From assembly GCF_003315245.1 (NCBI RefSeq), contig NZ_QNRT01000001.1, positions 899,358 to 963,357 on the forward strand: DNA of 64,000 nt, read 5' to 3'. Of the stretch, positions 36,555 through 46,160 are shown in pieces. Below the pieces are notes generated by a model, which did not search any database, was not told the DNA's origin, and saw nothing but the letters and a program-made list of their open reading frames with translations. A program made the position numbers and the translations under genes. This DNA is from Arenicella xantha. Its GTDB lineage: Bacteria > Pseudomonadota > Gammaproteobacteria > Arenicellales > Arenicellaceae. Each line of letters begins with the position of its first letter. Positions within the stretch are counted from its first letter, which is position 1.

Positions 36555-39260
36555 TTAATGGGCAAGCGCCCAGTTTTTTCCTTGGCCAATATCGACCACA
36601 AGCGGCACATCTAATTGCGTAACGCCCTGCATAATCGCTCTGACTTGATCAACACAAGCATCAATGACATCTGCCGCGACCTCAAACACCAATTCATCAT
36701 GCACTTGCATGACCATCTTAATGTCAGAGTCAGCGCCCGCGATCCATTGGTCGACCTCAATCATCGCCAACTTAATGATATCTGCGGCGGTACCCTGCAT
36801 AGGTGCATTAATCGCTGTACGCTCAGCATACTGTCGCACGTTGTGATTCTTCGAATTAATATCCGGCAGGTACAAGCGACGCCCAAACACAGTCTCGACA
36901 AAGCCCGTTTCATGCGCAAACTCACGCGTTGAATCCATGTATTCTTTGACGCCTGGATACTGTGCGAAATATTGATCGATATAGCTCTGTGCTTGCTTAC
37001 GCTCAACATTTAGCTGTTTAGCTAAACCAAACGCCGACATGCCGTAGATCAAGCCAAAGTTAACCGCTTTTGAGTGACGCCGCTGCTCATCAGTCACATC
37101 CTCAAGCTCGACCGCAAAAATTTCCGCCGCGGTGGCCCGATGAATATCCAATCCGTGATTAAAAGCATGCACCAAGGTTTTATCGCCCGATAAGTGCGCC
37201 ATTATACGTAACTCGATCTGTGAGTAATCCGCCGCCACAATTTGCTTACCAGCATCAGCAATAAACGCTTCGCGAATCCGTCGCCCTTCTTGCGTACGAA
37301 TCGGTATGTTTTGCAGATTTGGATCACTGGACGACAAGCGCCCAGTAGCAGTAACCGCTTGGTGATAAGAAGTATGCACTCGACCGGTTTTAGTATTGAT
37401 CATAGTGGGAAGCTTATCGGTATAGGTCGACTTTAACTTCCCCAAACTTCGGTGCTCCAAGATTAACCTGGGTAACTCATGCTCAATCGCAAGCTCGTGC
37501 AACACATCTTCGGCCGTTGATGGCGCGCCTTTCGGCGTTTTCTTAAGCACCGGTAAGCCCATACGATCGTACAATATTTCTTGGATCTGCTTTGGTGACG
37601 CCAAATTAAACTCGCCATCCGCCAACTCGTAAGCTCGCGCCTGTGCGGTTTGCATACTCATTGCTAATTGCTGACTTTGCTGCAGCAGCATATTGTCATC
37701 AATCAGCACACCGTTATCTTCAACCCGTGACAGCACACTAACTAATGGCATCTCAAATTGGGTAAAAATACGATGCAGACCCGGCTTACCGGTGAGAGTC
37801 GGCATCATTGCATGGTGCAAGCGCAACGTAATATCGGCATCTTCCGCCGCATAATGCGACGCTGTCTCGATTTCCACCTGATCAAAGGTGATTTGCGATT
37901 TGCCCTTACCCGCCACAGCACTAAATGGCACCGGCGTGTGACCCAAATATGTCTCAGACAGCGTTCCCATGTCATGCCGAGAGCTAATGCTATCGAGCAC
38001 ATAGGATTCAAGCATGGTATCAAACACAACACCTTTGAGTCGTATGTCGTAATTCGCCAACACACTCATGTCGTACTTTAAATTTTGCCCGATCTTAGGC
38101 AGATCAGGATCTTCCAATAAAGGCTTTAACTGCGCCAAAACCCAGTCACGGTCTAGCTGCTCTGGCGCGCCCATATACTGGTGAGCCACCGGCACGTAAG
38201 CCGCTTCGCCGACTTCAATCGCGAACGAAACGCCGACTAATTCGGCTTGTTGAGCATTGACCGAAGTAGTCTCAGTATCGAAGGCAAACCCTTCACTGTC
38301 ACGTAAGCGGAGCAACCAAGCTTCAAAGTCGGCCTGCTTGAGAATCGTTGTGTACTCGCCCGCCTTAAATTCAGCTAACGGCGCACTCCCCGCTACACCA
38401 GCCTCGGCGCCCAACTCACTCAACCATTTTTTGAATTGCAATTGCTGGTAGATCTCGATTAACGAATCGTTATCTGCCTCGCCCTGCTTTAAATCAGCTA
38501 ATGCTGGCTCAACATCGAGCTCACATCGAATCGTCACCAAGTCTTTAGACAACGGAAGTTGCGGGATAAATTCACGCAGATTTTCACCGACCTTGCCACC
38601 AATTCTCTCGGCATTCTCGACGACACCATCTAATGTTTTATACTCCGCCAACCATTTAACAGCTGTCTTTGGCCCCACCTTGGGCACGCCCGGTATATTG
38701 TCTGAGGTGTCGCCAGTAAGCGTAAGATAATCGATGATTTGGTCGGGCCGAACGCCAAATTTTTCAACCACGCCATCAGCATCCATAATGACTTTTTTCA
38801 TGGTGTCGATCAGGTTGACCTTGTCATTCACGATCTGCGCTAAGTCTTTGTCGCCACTCGCCACCAGTACAGTCTGACCAGTCTCGCTCGCTTGCTTAGC
38901 GTAAGTACCGATCACATCGTCGGCCTCGACACCTGGAATCGCAACCAGCGGCAAGCCCATCGCTTTGATTCCACGATGTACATAGTCGATTTGGCTGCGT
39001 AGCTCATCCGGCATTGACGGGCGATTCGCTTTATATTGGTCATACAGCTCATGGCGAAAGTTCTTACCTTTGGCATCGAATATCGCGACAATATTAGACT
39101 CTGGGTATTCGGTCATAAGACTCTTCACCATATTCATAATGCCGAAAACCGCACCAGTCGGTTGGCCAGAAGAGGTCTGCATTCGTTTAAGCTGCGGCAC
39201 ATAGAATGCGCGGTACAGATAAGACGAGCCGTCGATAAGAATAAGCTGCGGTTGCTTCAT
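36555..39260 (-). CDS. polA: DNA polymerase I
   Basis: 901 residues from the ATG at 39260 (MKQPQLILIDGSSYLYRAF); the frame is open further upstream, but family alignment fixes this start. The N-terminal 5'-3' exonuclease domain (1-290) is followed by a 3'-5' exonuclease with FAFDTETTS (D-x-E present) and a family-A polymerase with DYSQIELR, RRHSKAVNFGLIYG and VMQVHDELVFE. It acts in Okazaki fragment processing and repair. Divergent from the DUF2782 gene, a common gammaproteobacterial arrangement. Confidence 0.97.
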   Translation of the reverse strand: MKQPQLILIDGSSYLYRAFYVPQLKRMQTSSGQPTGAVFGIMNMVKSLMTEYPESNIVAIFDAKGKNFRHELYDQYKANRPSMPDELRSQIDYVHRGIKAMGLPLVAIPGVEADDVIGTYAKQASETGQTVLVASGDKDLAQIVNDKVNLIDTMKKVIMDADGVVEKFGVRPDQIIDYLTLTGDTSDNIPGVPKVGPKTAVKWLAEYKTLDGVVENAERIGGKVGENLREFIPQLPLSKDLVTIRCELDVEPALADLKQGEADNDSLIEIYQQLQFKKWLSELGAEAGVAGSAPLAEFKAGEYTTILKQADFEAWLLRLRDSEGFAFDTETTSVNAQQAELVGVSFAIEVGEAAYVPVAHQYMGAPEQLDRDWVLAQLKPLLEDPDLPKIGQNLKYDMSVLANYDIRLKGVVFDTMLESYVLDSISSRHDMGTLSETYLGHTPVPFSAVAGKGKSQITFDQVEIETASHYAAEDADITLRLHHAMMPTLTGKPGLHRIFTQFEMPLVSVLSRVEDNGVLIDDNMLLQQSQQLAMSMQTAQARAYELADGEFNLASPKQIQEILYDRMGLPVLKKTPKGAPSTAEDVLHELAIEHELPRLILEHRSLGKLKSTYTDKLPTMINTKTGRVHTSYHQAVTATGRLSSSDPNLQNIPIRTQEGRRIREAFIADAGKQIVAADYSQIELRIMAHLSGDKTLVHAFNHGLDIHRATAAEIFAVELEDVTDEQRRHSKAVNFGLIYGMSAFGLAKQLNVERKQAQSYIDQYFAQYPGVKEYMDSTREFAHETGFVETVFGRRLYLPDINSKNHNVRQYAERTAINAPMQGTAADIIKLAMIEVDQWIAGADSDIKMVMQVHDELVFEVAADVIDACVDQVRAIMQGVTQLDVPLVVDIGQGKNWALAH

Positions 39261-39425
39261 TGTTGTATTTTCAAGTAGCTGGATCGATGAAATGAGCAGA
39301 ATCATTGGAGCGTTGACCGCTTCCGAATCTGTACGATTATGATACCATGATAGAACATCCAACTCGGGCCGCTTGCTCCGTTCCGGCGCAAAAAACGGCA
39401 CGAGTTATTAAACGCGGAGCGTGCT

Positions 39426-39827
39426 ATGAAAAAACAACTTTTTATTGGATTGGTGCTAGCGCTATCAATCAATAGTGCGACGCAAGCTGAAACCGCGCGG
39501 CCGCCGGTATTGGGCCAAGAAACCAAAGGGGAGCCTGCGCCACAAGAAGAACTCAGCAACGTTGATCCAGCGCCAGAAGCAAAAACAGAAAGCACCCAAT
39601 CTGCGCCCACAGACACCGCACAAAAGAAATCCAGCGGCGCATTCGGCACCACCAACGTTAAAGAATCTCGGCGTGAAAACGGCCAAGTTTACCGAATCGA
39701 GTTGCAGCATTCATCTGGACGCAACCAGTACATTGAAGAAACTGACTCTGACGGCAACATCGAAAGTGACAGCTCCGACATCGAAGACACACCAAACCTA
39801 CCCAAATGGCGCTTAGGTTCATGGTAA
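39426..39827 (+). CDS. DUF2782 family secreted protein
   Basis: 133 residues. Signal peptide (ending ATQA-E), then an acidic Pro/Ala/Glu-rich linker (25-75), then the DUF2782-like core: NVKESRRENGQVYRIELQ, an acidic D-S-D-G-N stretch, and a final P-x-W-R-L-G-S-W. DUF2782 genes sit next to polA in Pseudomonas and relatives, as here. Function unknown. Confidence 0.78.
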   Translation: MKKQLFIGLVLALSINSATQAETARPPVLGQETKGEPAPQEELSNVDPAPEAKTESTQSAPTDTAQKKSSGAFGTTNVKESRRENGQVYRIELQHSSGRNQYIEETDSDGNIESDSSDIEDTPNLPKWRLGSW

Positions 39828-40240
39828 CAAAGACCGCGCAAATTGGGGTCTTATGCCTAATATTGTTGATTTTACCCGGCACTCAGCTCAAGGCTAAAGC
39901 GGATCAAAATTCTCGCGCTGAGACTAAGCAGCGACAAGAAATTCGATTTTATAAAATCAACAAAGACGGAATCACTCAGCGCCTACGCTTCACCACTAAA
40001 AAATCTCGTAGCGCTGGCTGTCACAACTTGGTCAAGCGTGGCCGCTTACACCGAGCAATGCAGTTCGGCTATGGCTCGTGCCAAATATTCGCCAAAAAGG
40101 ATTGCGATGCGACTTCACTAATGACCTTTAAGCGTGAGAAAGAAACAGAAGTCGTTAGCGACCTAACTCAAGGTTACGGCTGGCTACCGATCGGCGAGCA
40201 TGAGCGCGGAGAACATTTTCGCTCGTGGCACTGCGAATAA
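39821..40240 (+). CDS. Secreted Cys-containing protein, unknown function
   Basis: About 139 residues from the ATG at 39821, which overlaps the end of the DUF2782 gene; an upstream ATG at 39806 is also in frame. A hydrophobic signal (VLCLILLILPG) is followed by a basic mature part with four cysteines (GCHN, GSCQ, KDCD and a C-terminal WHCE) that could form two disulphides. Overlap with the DUF2782 gene suggests translational coupling and joint export. No family recognised. Confidence 0.65.
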   Translation: MVTKTAQIGVLCLILLILPGTQLKAKADQNSRAETKQRQEIRFYKINKDGITQRLRFTTKKSRSAGCHNLVKRGRLHRAMQFGYGSCQIFAKKDCDATSLMTFKREKETEVVSDLTQGYGWLPIGEHERGEHFRSWHCE

Positions 40241-40298
40241 AATTCACCGCAATAGCGTCACTGATTATTGCGTCACCAGTAGAACCAACCGGCCCGAA

Positions 40299-41444
40299 TT
40301 AAACTTTATGGCTCAAAGCCAAATAGTCGTGCGATTGCATTTCTTGCAGCCGACTCTTAGTACGCTCAAACTCAAATTTCACTCTAGTTCCTTGGTACAG
40401 TTCATCGACCGGCGCATGCGCCGAGATAATTAATTTAACGTTATGGTCGTAAAATACGTCCACCATGTTAATAAATCGGCGCGCTTGATCTTCATGTAAG
40501 CGACTCATTACCGACACATCACTTAGCAAAATTGAATGAAAGCAGCGCGCTAGCTCAATATAGTCGTTTTGTGAACGAGGCCCATCGCACAGCGTTGCGA
40601 AAGTAAACCAAATAACCCCATCGGCGCGGCGAACGGCCTGCAACATGCGACCCTCTATCTCTATCGACGCCCCGCTGACGCCCGCATCTGGCGCCAGATG
40701 CACAAAATTGTGCTCCATGCCCGCATGAGCTTGTTGATTGATCGGCGTGAAATAAGTCTCAGCCTTATCTAAAAAGCGCAATCGATAATCGATCCCGGAA
40801 TCAATATTCACGATCTCCGTGTACTCATGGATCATTGCAATCGCTGGCAAAAACAAATCGCGCTGTAAGCCACCTAAATATAAATTATCCGGTTCCACAT
40901 TACTGGTAGCAACCAGCGTAACGCCTTCGTCAAACAATACACGCATCAACTTCACTAGGATGACGGCATCGGCGACATCATTCACCACGAATTCGTCAAA
41001 ACACAACACCCGTGCTTCTTTAGCGATTTGCTTACCAATCACGACCAATGGGTCTTGTTGCTCGCGTAACGCCTTGCGTTCTTGGTGAATGCGATGCATA
41101 AACCGATGAAAATGCATACGCAACTTCTGCTCAAACGGTAGACAATCAAAAAATGTATCCACCAAATACGTCTTACCACGACCAACACCGCCCCAAAAAT
41201 ACAGGCCCTGCACAGGCCGAACGGTAGACTTCGACAATCCGATGCGTGACCGCCAGTTACGGCGTGAAGTTGAGCGTGTCACTAGCTCATCGTAGAGCCG
41301 CTGCAAATGCTCAACCGCAAGTTGCTGTGTTTGATCTGGCAAAAAATCTGGGTTTTGCAGGTCTCGTTGATAACGCGAAAGCGGCGTATCCACCATGGCT
41401 AAAGTCGGATTGCTATTGAGGGGCGTAGAGTTTAACGTATGCAC
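40299..41444 (-). CDS. zapE: Cell division ATPase ZapE (AFG1-like)
   Basis: 381 residues. Walker A is GGVGRGKT near residue 88, Walker B is CFDEFVV, and sensor/arginine regions follow (TSNVEP, RRFINMVDVFYD). The AFG1/ZapE family includes mitochondrial Lace1/Afg1. In bacteria ZapE acts at the FtsZ ring under stress. It is divergent from the gamma-carbonic anhydrase gene with about 25 bp between starts. Confidence 0.93.
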   Translation of the reverse strand: MHTLNSTPLNSNPTLAMVDTPLSRYQRDLQNPDFLPDQTQQLAVEHLQRLYDELVTRSTSRRNWRSRIGLSKSTVRPVQGLYFWGGVGRGKTYLVDTFFDCLPFEQKLRMHFHRFMHRIHQERKALREQQDPLVVIGKQIAKEARVLCFDEFVVNDVADAVILVKLMRVLFDEGVTLVATSNVEPDNLYLGGLQRDLFLPAIAMIHEYTEIVNIDSGIDYRLRFLDKAETYFTPINQQAHAGMEHNFVHLAPDAGVSGASIEIEGRMLQAVRRADGVIWFTFATLCDGPRSQNDYIELARCFHSILLSDVSVMSRLHEDQARRFINMVDVFYDHNVKLIISAHAPVDELYQGTRVKFEFERTKSRLQEMQSHDYLALSHKV

Positions 41445-41470
41445 AGACTAAATTGTCAGCGAAAAACACC

Positions 41471-42019
41471 ATGAAACACTCTGATAAATCAGGAATCCAA
41501 CTTGCCTACCGTGGCGTCTGGCCAAAAATTGACAGTCGTGCCTTTATTGCCCAAAACGCCACTGTGATTGGCGATGTCGAAATCGGTGCCGAATCGGGAG
41601 TTTGGTATGGCTGCGTGATACGCGGAGACGTTAATGAGATTCGCATTGGCGAACGCACTAACATTCAAGATTTAACCATGATTCATTGCGCCGAACTGGG
41701 CCAAGGCACTTATCTTGGTAATGACATCACTATCGGGCACTCAGCGGTGCTACATGCCTGCAACATAGAAGATGACGCCTTTATTGGCATTCAAGCATGT
41801 GTCATGGATGATTGCATCGTCGAACGCGGTGCAATGGTCGCCGCTGGCGCCTTGCTAACGCCTGGAAAAATCGTACCAGCTGGTGAAGTCTGGGCCGGCA
41901 GTCCAGCCAAAAAACTGCGCGACATTAACGACCAAGATCTGGCCTTTTTTGACATTAACCGCCGACGCTATGTGCGTTTAGCAAACGAATACCGCGAGGA
42001 ACAATATGGCTCAAACTAA
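41471..42019 (+). CDS. Gamma-class carbonic anhydrase family protein (YrdA-like)
   Basis: 182 residues from the ATG at 41471; a TTG 6 codons upstream is unlikely. Left-handed beta-helix hexapeptide repeats run from residue ~25 to 150 (IGDVEIGAESGVWYGCVIRGDVNEIRIGERTNIQD, in part). Zinc-site histidines are visible in MIHCAE and IGHSAVLHAC. YrdA-like members often have weak or no carbonic anhydrase activity. It overlaps the TspO gene by 14 bases. Confidence 0.92.
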   Translation: MKHSDKSGIQLAYRGVWPKIDSRAFIAQNATVIGDVEIGAESGVWYGCVIRGDVNEIRIGERTNIQDLTMIHCAELGQGTYLGNDITIGHSAVLHACNIEDDAFIGIQACVMDDCIVERGAMVAAGALLTPGKIVPAGEVWAGSPAKKLRDINDQDLAFFDINRRRYVRLANEYREEQYGSN

Positions 42020-42473
42020 GCTCGATTGGCGTCTGCTACCAGTTTTCATTGTCGCCTGCTTAGTCGTATCTGGGTTTGGCGGACTGTTTCAACCCGGCGA
42101 ATGGTATCAGGGTCTAAATCAAGCACCTTGGACGCCGCCGAGCATCACCTTCCCAATTGTTTGGGGAATTCTGTATCTATTCATCGCCGTTGCAGGCTGG
42201 CTGATTTTTGCGCGTGGCAATCGCAATATGAGACTACTTTGGGTCGCCCAATTATTAGTCAATGCTAGTTGGTCATGGGTTTTCTTTGGCATGCACCAGC
42301 CATTGATCGCACTGATTGATATCAGCATCTTGACGCTCTTGGTCGCCACGCTGATATGGCTTAGCTTCCGGTCTCAACCCGCGTTAATCGTTACCGGATG
42401 GCTCTTGACACCGTATCTAGTGTGGTTGTTAATCGCCAGCTCACTAAACGCATACGTCGTAATCTATAACTAA
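42006..42473 (+). CDS. tspO: TspO/MBR family membrane protein
   Basis: 155 residues with five predicted transmembrane helices. LNQAPWTPPSITFPIVWGILYL is the conserved TM1-loop signature and WFVFFGMHQP-like residues (WSWVFFGMHQP) mark TM3. TspO proteins bind porphyrins and sterol-like ligands and affect stress responses. The start overlaps the carbonic anhydrase-family gene, so the two are coupled. Confidence 0.93.
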   Translation: MAQTKLDWRLLPVFIVACLVVSGFGGLFQPGEWYQGLNQAPWTPPSITFPIVWGILYLFIAVAGWLIFARGNRNMRLLWVAQLLVNASWSWVFFGMHQPLIALIDISILTLLVATLIWLSFRSQPALIVTGWLLTPYLVWLLIASSLNAYVVIYN

Positions 42474-42485
42474 CTCGAACGGCAG

Positions 42486-43022
42486 TTACTGCGTTAACTT
42501 ACTGCGGTATTTTTGTGCCGCGGTTTGATCACCTAAAGCTTCATAAGCATTGGCCATCAAGTACCAATTTTGACGCCGCAAACTGATGTCATTCGACGCT
42601 AAAGTATTTGATTTAGCCGCTAGCTGAATGGCTTTGCGCCATGCCCGTTGCGCAAAGCGAATATCAGCCAATCTACCCCACAACAAGGCATTGCGCGGCT
42701 CTATGCGTAGCGCCCGCTCAAGAGACTCAGCCGCGCCATCCCAATCTTCACGATGCCTCTGATCTTGCGCCACCGTCAACAAACGCTTGACCACTGGCGA
42801 CATATTCGGTGCACCGCTCATCGGCTCGGCTGTCACCATCGGCTGCTCAGGGAGCGGCAACACTTCACCATCGACCACTGCTCGATCCTCTACGTCGGCA
42901 GGCAATTGACCCGGAACATCTAGACTACCCGTGGTCGAACAAGCACTGATCGCCAAAAGACAGACCAGCAAACCTAGATACCTAAGCGCGCTCGTAATAT
43001 GGACGTGTGTAATAAATGACAT
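42486..43022 (-). CDS. TPR lipoprotein
   Basis: 178 residues from the ATG at 43022. The lipobox LLAISAC predicts signal peptidase II cleavage. Two or three TPR-like helical repeats follow (WDGAAESLERALRIEPRNALLWGRLADIR). It starts 16 bp after the PBP1b gene stop and is therefore co-transcribed with it. By position it may be an outer-membrane partner of PBP1b (LpoB-like role), but the fold differs from LpoB and this is only inference. Confidence 0.82.
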   Translation of the reverse strand: MSFITHVHITSALRYLGLLVCLLAISACSTTGSLDVPGQLPADVEDRAVVDGEVLPLPEQPMVTAEPMSGAPNMSPVVKRLLTVAQDQRHREDWDGAAESLERALRIEPRNALLWGRLADIRFAQRAWRKAIQLAAKSNTLASNDISLRRQNWYLMANAYEALGDQTAAQKYRSKLTQ

Positions 43023-43038
43023 AGCGAGAGTTAGATCG

Positions 43039-45543
43039 TTAATCGAATAAACGTTGCCACCACGATTTTTTCTTGCGACGCAGCGGAGCTTGGTCCGGTG
43101 AAGGTTCAAAATGTTGCAGTTCATCTTCATCGATCAAATCATACTGCATTCGCTTCGCACACGGTAAGTTTTCCAGTTCAAGAGACTCAATTAGCATGGG
43201 TAAATTGCGCTCCAAGCTGCAATCTTGCCGTTGCGGGTCGAGCGAATAATGAATCGTCTGCGAAATTACTGCATCACTGTAACCAAGCTCAAATCGCTCC
43301 AACGGCATCGCCTGCATTGATTTTGCCCACAACTTAGCCGCGCCGCTCGCCCCAGTTAGCCCAGTGGACTGATAGTCATCGCGCCCAACCCAGACAACCA
43401 TTACATAATTTCCTGAAAATCCAGCAAACCAACTGTCACGGTAATCATCGGTAGTGCCCGTTTTACCCGCTAAACCATAATCATAGCGAAACCCAGTCAG
43501 TACATTTCTGGCGGTGCCATTGCGTACCACGTCTTGCAACGCATAGTTGATCAGCATCGCGAACTCAGGCTCGACAACTTGCTCAATATCCAAAGAGTAA
43601 CGCGCTAACGGTTCATTTTCATTACTCAACACCGAACGAATGCCCTTAACTGGCGTTTTGAAACCGCCTGACGCAAGACTCAAATACAATTGCCCAACAT
43701 CCATAACCGTCATGGGAACTGCGCCGAGTAGCACTGAGGGTAACTCGCTAACACTATCTTGATACCCTAAGCGGCGAATCGTATTCGCTACCTCAGGCAC
43801 GCCAAGTTCCATGCCCAACTGCACCGTGGCCAAATTATAGGAACGCGATAAAGCTTCAATTAGCATCACATCGCCGTGCTCACGTTTATCGTAATTTCCG
43901 GGAGTCCAATCAGGACTGCCGCGCTGAGACACAGTGATACTGCGGTCGCTAATTAAACTCGCTAAGGAGTAACGCTCAGGTTGCTCCAATGCGGTTAAAT
44001 ACACAAACGGTTTGAGTAGCGAGCCAACAGGTCGCTTAGCACTTAGCGCTCGGTTATAACCCGAAAAACTTGGGTTGCGGTCGCCCAACATGGCCGCCAC
44101 TTCGCCGTTATCGGTGCGCAATACCACCGCCGCCACCTGTAGACTACCGGCCTTAATGCCCTTATTTTTTTCGACGGCTGCCAGCTCTTTGCGTACCGCC
44201 GTCTCCAGACTCTCTTGGATGCGCGGATTTAATGTAGTGTGTATCTGCAAACCATCATTAAGCAGGTCCTCTTGCTGGTAATCCTGTCGCAAATTCTCTC
44301 GCACGAACCCCATAAAACTTGGGTATGACAATAAGGCTGCGTGCTCAGCAGTCGGACTCACCGACAACTTAGCCGCCACCGCTTGCTGATAGCGCACATC
44401 ATCAATAACCCCTTGCTCCAACATAGTTTTGAGGACGAGATTACGGCGCTCAAGCGCATTATTGGGGTTGCGAATGGGATTATATTTGCTCGGCCCATTA
44501 TTGACGGCGATCAACACCGCTATCTGATCAAGCTCCAACTCTTCTATCGGCCGACCAAAAAAGTAACGACTGGCCAGACCGAAGCCATGAATGGCACGAT
44601 TTCCAACTTGACTAAGATGAACCTCATTCAGGTAGGCCTGCATAATTTCATCTTTGCTGTAATGCATCTCCAGCAAAACCGCCATGATGGCCTCAATCGC
44701 TTTGCGCTTATACGACTGCTCTGAGGACAAATAATAATTCTTAACCAGTTGCTGAGTTAAGGTACTCCCGCCTTGCACGACTCGGCCTGCGCGCACATTG
44801 CGAATCATGGCGCGCGCAATGCCTAAGGGGTTAACACCAAAGTGCGACCTAAATTGCCGATCCTCATTGGCTATCAGACCATCAATTAACTCCGATGGCA
44901 CTTGCTCTATTCGTAGCAAAGAACGGTCTTCATGACTTAATGGCGACACACTGCCAAATAAACGCGGCTCTAGGCGCACTATTTCAGTATCACTGCGCGG
45001 CAAGGACACATCCGGCACTTCAACTGTGATGGATTGTATGCGCTGACCACTAATCGACATGCGGGCTATTTGCTGCGGTCGCAAACCATCCCAAAAACGA
45101 AATTCTCGCTGATAGATCGACAACTCGTCACCGGTGTAGCGATACGTTCCAACCCTAGCGAGATCATTGCGCGACGTATAGCCCAACTCAGCCAGCTCAG
45201 CCAATACTAACTTTTCATCAAACGCCTGCCCGATATATAACTCCATCGGCCGCGTGTAAACGTGCGCTGGTAACGCCCATTTTTGCCCCTCAAACTTTTT
45301 TCGAATCGAAATGTCTAAATACACCGTGAACCCTAATAGGAATAACAACCCCAATAAGAACCCGCGGAGTAACCAAAATCGAATAAACGACCAAACTTTA
45401 GAAGAGGTCGATTGCGGCTTACTCGACTTAGCATTAGCTCGCGAAGCGCGTTTCTTGCGCGACGAACTGGAACCGCCTGACGAACGTTTCTTGCGCACCA
45501 CAGGGGCTACGCGCTTGTTAGATGTGGCTTTCTTTCGAGGCAT
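43039..45543 (-). CDS. mrcB: Penicillin-binding protein 1B (bifunctional transglycosylase/transpeptidase)
   Basis: 834 residues from the ATG at 45543. A Lys/Arg/Ser-rich cytoplasmic tail (1-45), one TM helix, a UB2H-like region, then a GT51 transglycosylase (ANEDRQFRSHFGVNP with the catalytic Glu, GGSTLTQQLVKN). The transpeptidase has S-x-x-K (GSLLK), S-x-N (SYN) and K-T-G (GKTGTT). It polymerises and crosslinks peptidoglycan. Length and order fit PBP1b. Confidence 0.96.
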   Translation of the reverse strand: MPRKKATSNKRVAPVVRKKRSSGGSSSSRKKRASRANAKSSKPQSTSSKVWSFIRFWLLRGFLLGLLFLLGFTVYLDISIRKKFEGQKWALPAHVYTRPMELYIGQAFDEKLVLAELAELGYTSRNDLARVGTYRYTGDELSIYQREFRFWDGLRPQQIARMSISGQRIQSITVEVPDVSLPRSDTEIVRLEPRLFGSVSPLSHEDRSLLRIEQVPSELIDGLIANEDRQFRSHFGVNPLGIARAMIRNVRAGRVVQGGSTLTQQLVKNYYLSSEQSYKRKAIEAIMAVLLEMHYSKDEIMQAYLNEVHLSQVGNRAIHGFGLASRYFFGRPIEELELDQIAVLIAVNNGPSKYNPIRNPNNALERRNLVLKTMLEQGVIDDVRYQQAVAAKLSVSPTAEHAALLSYPSFMGFVRENLRQDYQQEDLLNDGLQIHTTLNPRIQESLETAVRKELAAVEKNKGIKAGSLQVAAVVLRTDNGEVAAMLGDRNPSFSGYNRALSAKRPVGSLLKPFVYLTALEQPERYSLASLISDRSITVSQRGSPDWTPGNYDKREHGDVMLIEALSRSYNLATVQLGMELGVPEVANTIRRLGYQDSVSELPSVLLGAVPMTVMDVGQLYLSLASGGFKTPVKGIRSVLSNENEPLARYSLDIEQVVEPEFAMLINYALQDVVRNGTARNVLTGFRYDYGLAGKTGTTDDYRDSWFAGFSGNYVMVVWVGRDDYQSTGLTGASGAAKLWAKSMQAMPLERFELGYSDAVISQTIHYSLDPQRQDCSLERNLPMLIESLELENLPCAKRMQYDLIDEDELQHFEPSPDQAPLRRKKKSWWQRLFD

Positions 45544-46160
45544 TTGGCTAATAACCAGACATTTGGCTAATAAATAGTGGCTTGAGGCGATACTAATCCA
45601 AATAAGTACCGAGAATCGAGCGCCGATTCTGACGCTAGTAAAGCACAATTACAACCTAGGTCTGAATAACGTGAAACCCCTGTAACTCTACGCCTTCAAC
45701 TAACCCTCTCGAATAGCGCAATTGTCTATTTAAATCATATGTATAGCGTAACTAGCTACAAGTTAACCTTAATTTTCTTTGACAGACCCAAAACCACTCA
45801 GATATGATGCCTGCAGACCATATAGATCCATTCTGTTTACAATCAAGCGTTTTATGCACATAGGCACTGTTTGCTAAAGCATACTAGGCCAGTAAATGAG
45901 CATGATAAGGCCTTCATTGAAAGCCATCATTCTCAATCAGACGGGTCGATATTTAAGCAAGCCGTACTCACTGCCGATGCATTAAGAAATTTGGTGATTT
46001 CAGTCTATTACAATGTCGAGACCCACCAATTATAAGAACAACGGCAGAGTGACAAAATTTGACGTATTGCCATTGAAATAGGCCTGTGCCAAAGTGTTGG
46101 TATAGTAGATGGCAACGGAATGTATGCGCTCACTCGATCACGTAAAGAGATCGACAAGGT
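45544..46160. other. 617-bp intergenic region before the dynamin gene
   Basis: No convincing gene. It holds one strong promoter-like sequence (listed separately) and a short frame of 29 codons starting at 45896 without other support. The rest is AT-rich and shows no long repeat. Confidence 0.5.
45779..45808 (+). promoter_or_regulatory. Strong sigma-70-like promoter
   Basis: TTGACA at 45779-45784, an 18-base spacer, then TATGAT at 45803-45808. It points towards the dynamin-like gene but lies about 350 bases before its start, which leaves a long untranslated leader or room for a small RNA. Confidence 0.6.

Noticed and set aside
39261..39401. N-terminal extension of PolA
   Set aside because: The extra 47 residues are not conserved and lie in the divergent promoter region; family alignment starts at MKQPQLILIDG.
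42486..43022. LpoB, the PBP1b activator
   Set aside because: Position fits, but the protein is a TPR lipoprotein and shows no LpoB-like sequence; kept as a TPR lipoprotein only.
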